From contig BDIU01000506.1 of the NCBI GenBank assembly GCA_002118135.1, positions 1 through 37,544 on the forward strand: DNA of 37,544 nt. The letters run 5' to 3'. Positions 31,659 through 37,544 of this stretch are shown here, in pieces (position 1 is the stretch's first letter; each line of letters begins with the position of its first letter). The translations under genes and the position numbers were made by a program. The notes below the pieces were generated by a model. The model did not search any database and had not been told where the DNA came from. It was given only the letters and a program-made list of their open reading frames with translations. This DNA is from Trebouxia sp. TZW2008. Lineage: Eukaryota; Chlorophyta; Trebouxiophyceae; Trebouxiales; Trebouxiaceae.

Positions 31659-31796
31659 TACAGTATTTTGATAAAAACACACTCGCTATAATCTTGTTGT
31701 AAGGACAATGCAAGTGGGAACAGATTACTGCCTTTGTACTGAAATGCTATTTCTGAATATGGAAAAATTTGATGTAAGCACAATTGCCACGGTAAT
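31659..31796. mobile_element. Decayed copy of the pogo-like MITE
   Basis: The left end TACAGTATTTTGATAAAAAC, followed by ACACTCGCTATAA and AAGGACAATGCAAGTGGGAA, lines up with ACACTCGATATAA and GAGGACATTGCATCTGGGAA of the 28934-29110 element. A later AATTTGATGTAAGCACAA matches AATTTGATGCAAGGACAA. The right terminus is eroded. Confidence 0.55.
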
Positions 31797-32483
31797 AAAC
31801 ACAGTCATTGCATCAAGAACATAATATAGTTACATATGACTGAGTTCCTCATGCACCTTTTGCTGCATGAGTGCACCCTGCATCAATTGTGTATCCTGAA
31901 TGCAATAATGATAGGCCACAAAGTTGCTGCTCCACTCGATTGACTCATCTCAGCAAACAGCCCACCAAGGGTTCAAACACAATGCTGGAAAATACATTTG
32001 TAGAGCGCTTTTTTGCTGGCGACAAAGCATACCTGACTGAAATGCCCAGGCCCGATGCCTTGCAAATCAGCAAAGCCTCCCCTGCCTCCTTCATGTCCGT
32101 GGCACAACCATTTTGTAACAGCACAACAAATTTGTGACAGCAGCAGACAAACTTTCCCTTCGTCCCTACACATAGGTGTCTCGCAGAGAGGACAGCTTAT
32201 TGCTACGTATGCTGTATGTGCTCTGGTCAATTGACCACAGCACCTTCATCAGGCATCTGAGTGGCATAGAGGCAAAGCTCAGAAAAGCGAATCAGCAACA
32301 AGCGCACCGTCACGGCTCCAGTCCGGGCACACACTTGATGTGCAAACAAAGTTCAGAAACATGTGCTCAAACGAGTCGGGCTTGCGTTTTGATCCCATGA
32401 CATCACCTTCGCTACATATATTGATCTGGCCGTGTTGTGCAGTTTTGTCGAAGGGCACGCGTCATTTGCTTTGCTGTCAGACC
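31797..32483. other. Spacer between two MITEs
   Basis: A stretch of about 690 bp with open frames of up to 88 codons, none recognisable. Its GC content rises toward the inverted-repeat element at 32484. Confidence 0.5.
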
Positions 32484-32952
32484 CTACCGTACCGCCCGAA
32501 ACTCACCGCGAGGGCCTCGAAAACACAATTATTTTTCAGCATCGCGAGGGGTCCACCGCGAGGGCACGTCATCTAACAGCGGCATCGCGAGCAGCCGTCA
32601 AGCAGTTAGTAATTCGCTCGCGAGGCATGCAACGCGAGCAGCTACTTTGGCGGAAAATGCCATGCACGCGCAATTTTGCATGCAAATGCACTGCATCAGC
32701 TGCTGCACATGATGAAACGGCCGGCCGTCAGAGATGCAAAATGCAGCATGAAAGCGGCTTCCGACCCACCTTTCACTCATCCTGCAGCAAAGAGCCAGCT
32801 GCGGACATTTTTGACGTTTCGCGAAGGGTCTCGCCAACGTTATTATGTTGCTCGCGAGGCATGCATCGCGAGCAGCCGTCATGGGGGGTTTTGGGATCGC
32901 GAGGGGGGTCCAGGAATTAGTCATTCGCGGTGAGTTTCGGGCGGTACGGTAG
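32484..32952. mobile_element. 469-bp non-autonomous element with perfect 28-bp TIRs
   Basis: The ends at 32484-32511 and 32925-32952 are perfect 28-base inverted repeats (left CTACCGTACCGCCCGAAACT..., the right its exact complement). TA near each tip suggests a TA target site, giving a Tc1/mariner-like MITE, though no external duplication was assigned. The interior holds about nine CGCGAG motifs. It also has a 27-base near-identical direct repeat (32616-32642 and 32850-32876) that is itself nearly palindromic around GGCATGCA. There is no transposase. The CpG-rich interior and perfect TIRs suggest recent activity, because decayed copies elsewhere in the window have lost theirs. Confidence 0.85.
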
Positions 32953-33288
32953 TCAATTAGCTCTGCAACCTTGGTAGTGCAAGGCAGAAACTTTGTTTGT
33001 TGGACGGCCAGCACATCAGAAATTGTGGCAAGTCTGCTCATGCGAAACAAAATGCCTACTTTATGATGGTACAACGCTGCTTGAGCTATTTCCTGATGAG
33101 GCACGCTATGTTGCATCAAGAGGTCACTGTAACAGTCAGGTCATCAGCATCCAAGGTCAAGAGCAGTTGTACAATTTGCTTGCCGCAGGACAATTCCTCA
33201 GCACGTCCCGCTGCATAAGTTTAGTTGCCATGCTGATGTGAGTTTGCTTTGCATTGGAGAGCACAGGCCCTTGATGCTTCTGCAGCTG

Positions 33289-34526
33289 TCACAAGTCAAC
33301 TGAGGCACACACCAGTTCCCTTCGGAAGCACATTCCAATTGTTCCACAAACATCTGCAAAAAGAGCATTTGTTTCTGCCTCACCCGAGTCACTGCCATCC
33401 AGGAAAAAGACTTCTTGGTGGTGATAATTCATCTTGACATGGTCAATCCAAGGATGACGGCCTTGATGTGATATGGCAAAAACAATGTGTGAATACTGAT
33501 GTACCGCAATTTTTTCCAAGATATGTTCCCTATCTACAGCATACTTTTTCAGCATGAAAGCGTAAGAGAAGCCTCTGCCATAAACATCTGACGGTGCAAG
33601 GTCGCTGCCTTCAAACATCCAAGATCGAGCAGGAATGTCAACAACATTCTTTCCGAAAAGACTATGCAAACCGTGAAATATTGTCTCAGCGAGATAGTCT
33701 GGACCATTGCCTTGCCACAACCCCAAGAACAAAATCTCCTGTGGCTGCTTTGGGCTGAAGGACATCATGTATGATGCCATTGCTCTGGTTGTGAGGTGTT
33801 TCCTCATGTGGTCTTGCAGCAAAGCCAAGATGTCCATATAAGCTTGCTGGCTAAACATTGCATTTGTCAACTCCTGGGCTGATGATGCAGAAACTTTGCC
33901 GACAGCAATGCTTCTGATCCTTTCGTGCAGAACGCCTCTCATTGTGAGAACCTCCTGCAAGAGTGTCTTAGGCCACATGAACATGGTTCCAGATGGGATA
34001 CCAGCTGCATCATGCATGTAGGGAACGCAACCGGCCGCCAAAATTTCGTAGTGACGAAGGCAGTCCCATCCTGCCTTTTTAAAAGTGATCCCAAAAAGTG
34101 ATGTGCTGTAAGCTTTGTAATAGTCAGCTTGAGACAGGTGTTTATATGTGTTGCTTTGCCCTGGGACTGTTGTTGCAAGCGTGCGAGACTTAGAACTCCA
34201 GGTGACATTGTCTTGTAGCAACTCTGCTGGAATGGAGAAGGATATTGGATACACAAGAAAGCGAGATGCTTGATGCACTTGCAAGCAACCTCCAGCTGGC
34301 AGAGGGGGAACAGTTGTGTTAAGTGCGCCATTGATGTAAACCCTTGGCGTCCAAAAGGACCCTGCAAGAAACACTCAGCATTCTAGTAAATTGTGCTCCT
34401 GAAGGTGCAGTCTATCTGAGCAGGAATGTATACCCACTGACCTGAACAAAAGCCTTGCACGTACAAGCTGACGAAGCACAACCAACGCAAAGTGCACCAG
34501 GTGTACAAACGAGCCCCTGGAGTCAT
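33289..34526 (-). CDS. Secretory glycosyltransferase-like protein (GT-B/exostosin-like), two exons
   Basis: Exon 1 is 34442-34526 and exon 2 is 33289-34361; the donor CAG|GTCAGT and acceptor TTTCTTGCAG are both phase 1, giving 385 residues. MTPGARLYTWCTLRWLCFVS is a signal anchor. The first conserved block, at about residues 120-150, is FGITFKKAGWDCLRHYEIL followed by AAGCVPYM, resembling the acceptor end of GT-B enzymes where an E-x7-E-type segment binds the nucleotide sugar. A second region, ILFLGLWQGNGPDYLAETIF, YGRGFSYAFML and VFAISHQGRHPWIDHV, resembles the start of a CgeB-like or DUF-type glycosyltransferase half. NTT and NVT sequons are present. The family is inferred from motif resemblance and the donor and acceptor are unknown. 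An unused 250-base open frame continues in exon 1 in another frame. Confidence 0.6.
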
Positions 34527-35676
34527 CCAGAAGGCCACTTGTACTTCCTGGCCCTGCGAGCGTGGGCTTAGTTCTGACGCTCGTCACTGAGACGGCGAAT
34601 TATGATCTCCCTGTGTGCGTTGTGTTTCTTTTGGCGCTTCTGGAGTGAAAATGAACACAGGTGTGCTTTCAACAAAACCAGGCACGCCTGTGTACCAACG
34701 CAGCTGTTTAGTGACTACGGTCTCAACGCCGTCTTTCAATAAGAGCAAGAATTGAGACTACCGTACGTGCTCGAATTGATCACGCACAATTCAATGACTC
34801 ATTCGAAACGCCCTGCGCGATCACCTCAGCTGAATGTTGGAAAACGCGAAACGCTGCAGGAAACCTTGTTTTACCACCACATGGGTAAATTGATGATCTT
34901 AACTCAAATGTGCACGAGTTTTGATGACATTTAACACGTGTTTTGCGGTATTCGATAGGGCCCCTCGAGCAGGTACTGTAAGACAGCTGTGATTATACAG
35001 TAATGTTGAAAGCAGGTGTGTAGTTGTGCGGGCTGACGCGCCAAAAGAGATCTTGCACATGTAGAGCACAAGGAGAGACACAGTTCAACTTAGTAGGTAG
35101 GAGCATCAAGCTGCTCTAAGGCACTGTAAACGGAAACGCTGGTCCTGAGGACGCTGCTTTAGTCAACCTTGACTAACTGTTCATGAATGATTTGACTGAA
35201 TTCGTCTAGGGTCCTCGCATTTCAAGAAGCAAACACCCAAAAACATTCTTGCAAGAGGAAGACAGTTCCTCTTTCAGTGCAGGTTTTGTCATACTTCAAC
35301 ACATCCCTGTAATCAAAGACCATTTTTGAAGCGAACAAGCTGAGGGTTGTACAGCGTGCTACCGCGCTCAGCGCAGCAAAAGGTGAGCAGAGGAGCTCTG
35401 CTTGGTCTAGGTCTTTGTCTGCTGCCCAAACTGGAGTGTCAAAACGGCTGACTATGAACCTTGTTCACTTACAGGCGTTTGCTCAGAATCCAGAGCAACA
35501 CCTGTTGCACAAGCTTTGCTAGAAGCTGCACGCTGAACACACATCTTATCAATACCGTGTTGGCTTGTTGCAGATTGAAGTTCTTGTGCCACACTAGTGC
35601 ACCGTCATATGTGCACAACAGTCAGCAGCTGGGTGCGACAACTTCAGTAGCTTGCATTTGCAGCCAGCTCAACGAC
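34527..35676. other. 1.1-kb stretch without a supported gene
   Basis: It contains the promoter side of the minus-strand glycosyltransferase-like gene (no clear TATA box assigned). Short open frames only. Confidence 0.5.
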
Positions 35677-35934
35677 TCACAGGTGGCTCATGCATGACCG
35701 TGGTTCTGCAGAAAATGGCTGTTGAAAATACTGATGCATGCTGACACTGTCTTGTTGGTCATTGGCACTTTCAGGGCGGCAGCCACTCTTCTTGATAGCA
35801 CATTTCCATGTGATTCTGACCATGCCTGCAACCAAGGCAAAGCTTTTGGCCATGGTGGCAGGAAAGATGACACCTAAGCTGCTTATATTGACAGTTCCAC
35901 ACAGTGGGGGACAAGCTGGCAAAAGTCGCCTCAC
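35677..35934 (-). CDS. Weak minus-strand coding candidate
   Basis: An open segment whose internal ATG at about 35852 reads MAKSFALVAGMVRITWKCAI and KKSGCRPESANDQQDSVSMH to a stop at 35677. Opposite-strand frames through the same interval are equally open. No domain, no splice partner and no confirmed start. Confidence 0.15.
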   Translation of the reverse strand: MRRLLPACPPLCGTVNISSLGVIFPATMAKSFALVAGMVRITWKCAIKKSGCRPESANDQQDSVSMHQYFQQPFSAEPRSCMSHL

Positions 35935-37247
35935 TCAAGCGCTTGACTGCATGTTTGCCTCTGATCACACATTTCATGCTGAGATTGCATTTTGCTGCAA
36001 AGTTGCTTCGGTAGCTTGCACCTGATCCTGACGCGATGTACCCTGGTGTACCATGTATTCATAATGGCGCCATGATGAAAGCTCTGTAGTCGACGATGAT
36101 GTCAAAGTGGGGCAGAGATTTGGACTTCACTGAACAACCTCCGTGCGTCATTATTGTTGAACTCAGTCATCTTTGACCACCACCAAGGGTACGCCATCAG
36201 TTGCGTGGCCAGTGTAAATACTTTGGCAAGTTCTCAAGCACGCCCAAATGCTTCCCATTACATGTTAAAAATCAAGGTGCAACTTCAACATGACAGACAG
36301 GCGTCTGATACATACATGCACTCAGCTGAAGGCTAAGATTGCATTAAAAAGACAGGGCGCATGTGGCTTCAAGCACTGCATCTGATTTGCATGTCAACAT
36401 TCACCAAAAACTTGGGAAGTGTGATGCATTGGAGGTAAACTGAGGTACAGTGAAGCACAAGTTGTTTGGACTAAGCACATTGTCCAATTGATGGATTCTA
36501 CCAGACAGATGGACATAAGCTTTTGTTGCGCAACAACACTAAACCCAATGCTGTAGATCAGTCATATCATGCCCATGATTGCTATCAATACCTCGACGTG
36601 CTTGTTGTATCAACATGCTTGTCGCATCTTCTTGCTTGACGCGCGTTTGACTTGCCTCCGGCTGTTCACGGAACAATACAAATCGTGCATATCAGTGCTT
36701 AATTGCCTTGCCATCAATAGCTGGCAACTGTGCTAAACAAGCGCGCCTTGGAGGAGTTTTCAGCTGCTTTGGGGTGAAGTCAGGAACTGCCTTGCTTGAG
36801 ATTTGCCTAAACAAGCAGATGTGCAGCACTGGTGTCTGGCAATCAAAGCCTTGCATGCAGTCTCTTCGACATCATGTGCACAGGAGCTTCAGACTGACTG
36901 CGATGCAGAAGGTGATGTGTAGTAAGCTTTGTTCCTTATGCAACACTTATGCAACAGAGGCAAAGCAGTGTGACACAGCGATTGACTGATGCACAATTGC
37001 TCAAATCTCATGACGGCCAATTGCAGGGGAATGATGCATGCCTCAGCAAATTACTTGGATGTCTACATGTGTATCTTTTGGGCTTCCAGCTATGTGCAAT
37101 GTTGCGTTTCGATCTCACGGTAGTCAACATCGACCCGGCTGACAGCGTTGCTGCAGGCTTGCTCAGGGGAGCCAAGAAAGTCTCAGCTTCATGTTGTTTG
37201 CATACTTTGTCTGTGAAAGTAAAAGTGCTCATATATACTTAGCTCAC
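35935..37247. other. 1.3-kb stretch with unresolved coding hints
   Basis: Around 37090-37190 both strands look coding: plus LRFDLTVVNIDPADSVAAGL, and minus SRVDVDYREIETQHCT ending in TAG at about 37095. The minus reading could be a downstream exon of the gene represented at 37248-37476. The rest is unremarkable. Confidence 0.4.
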
Positions 37248-37476
37248 CTCACAAAGCTTTCAGCCAAGCACCTATGACGGCTTGTGCGCTCGAGCTGCCG
37301 ATGCAGCTGGAGAAGGTTCCCATCGGAGTCGCCCTGTAAGTCGAATTGCGTTTGGAACACGTCTCGGCGCGACTGCACTTCAGGCGAACCGGAGGTGACG
37401 CGCCAACACGTAACCCGAAAGTCCAAAGCAGTACGCCCAGGCCAGGACATGGTTTTCGCAGCCACGATTTCCGTCT
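37248..37476 (-). CDS. Internal exon of an unknown minus-strand gene
   Basis: The exon has a very strong acceptor (TTCTCTCTCTCTTCTCTCATCAG read on the minus strand, ending at 37477) and a good donor (GTGAG|GTGAGC, ending at 37248). Its frame (two bases in, ending phase 2) is open for 75 codons: TEIVAAKTMSWPGRTALDFR, VTCWRVTSGSPEVQSRRDVF, QTQFDLQGDSDGNLLQLHRQ. An ATG lies at 37450 (minus) but the exon reads open before it, so it is probably internal, its upstream exon lying beyond the window. High GC relative to the flanks supports coding. Function unknown. Confidence 0.45.
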
Positions 37477-37478
37477 CT

Positions 37479-37544
37479 GATGAGAGAAGAGAGAGAGAAT
37501 AATTTTACATGCTTTAGCCAGCCAACAAGGCTGATCACATGTGC
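37479..37544 (+). repeat. Dispersed repeat copy with (GA)n at the right edge
   Basis: GAGAGAAGAGAGAGAGAATA is followed by the dispersed repeat core from 37502 to the window end (ATTTTACATGCTTTAGCCAG and on). The last 43 bases are identical, in reverse, to 14375-14417. The element continues beyond the window. Read on the minus strand, its CT-rich arm is the pyrimidine tract of the acceptor at 37477. Confidence 0.9.

Noticed and set aside
31960..31990. GGGTTCAAAC, similar to a tRNA B box
   Set aside because: No A box at the right distance and no cloverleaf stems around it; no tRNA was found in the window.
32432..33119. Overlapping open frames of 85-173 codons on both strands
   Set aside because: They lie across the inverted-repeat element, whose CGCGAG-rich interior keeps several frames open by composition. 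None resembles a transposase.
36708..36989. 93-codon plus-strand frame
   Set aside because: Starts at an ATG-like codon but has no domain, no splice partner and no conservation clue.

Overview
The window looks like nuclear DNA of a photosynthetic unicellular eukaryote, most likely a green alga. The evidence is a spliced, nuclear-encoded, plastid-type tryptophan synthase alpha gene with a transit-peptide-like N-terminus and a TGTAA-type polyadenylation signal, GT-AG introns, secretory-pathway proteins, non-LTR retrotransposon fragments and miniature inverted-repeat elements. No bacterial operon structure, rRNA, tRNA or CRISPR array was seen. The taxonomic call is inference; the species cannot be named from this sequence.

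Layout. 0-6.2 kb: a partial pogo-like MITE at the left edge; a multi-exon gene ending in a PD-(D/E)XK nuclease-like domain (about 0.5-2.9 kb); a small two-exon gene of unknown function with a probable GC-AG intron (4.7-5.3 kb); and a small two-exon gene with a 60-nt intron (5.9-6.2 kb). 6.2-11.7 kb: a type II membrane glycosyltransferase (7.0-8.3 kb), then about 3.4 kb without a recognisable gene, including an odd GATCTGCA-rich tract. 11.7-17.3 kb, minus strand: a four-exon secreted cysteine-rich protein and a complete seven-exon trpA. 17.5-18.3 kb: a 5'-truncated LINE copy with an (ATT)n tail and a probable 39-bp target-site duplication. 19.6-20.4 kb, minus: a secreted FkbM-like methyltransferase. 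21-23 kb: only weak exon candidates. 23.7-25.0 kb: a NodZ/FUT8-type fucosyltransferase-like type II membrane protein. 26.0-26.7 kb: a second LINE relic (minus). 27.0-27.7 kb, minus: a second FkbM methyltransferase with a signal peptide. 28.9-32.9 kb: repeat-rich, with a complete pogo-like MITE, two oppositely oriented LINE fragments, a MITE relic and a 469-bp element with perfect 28-bp terminal inverted repeats. 33.3-34.5 kb, minus: a two-exon secretory glycosyltransferase-like gene. The right edge holds a minus-strand internal exon whose polypyrimidine tract comes from a dispersed repeat.

How the genes fit together. Five genes (a DxD glycosyltransferase, a fucosyltransferase-like protein, two FkbM-type methyltransferases and a GT-B-like enzyme) encode N-terminal signal peptides or anchors and would act in the ER/Golgi on glycans, which suggests glycan building and methyl capping. 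They are intronless or nearly so, while the housekeeping gene trpA has six introns. The window also holds at least four families of interspersed elements, one of which appears to supply splice-acceptor sequence.

Splice sites below were placed by hand from GT/AG (or GC/AG) consensus, reading-frame phase and protein continuity. trpA, the cysteine-rich gene and the 33.3-34.5 kb gene are phase-consistent throughout. The unknown genes at 0.5-5.3 kb and 28 kb are less certain.
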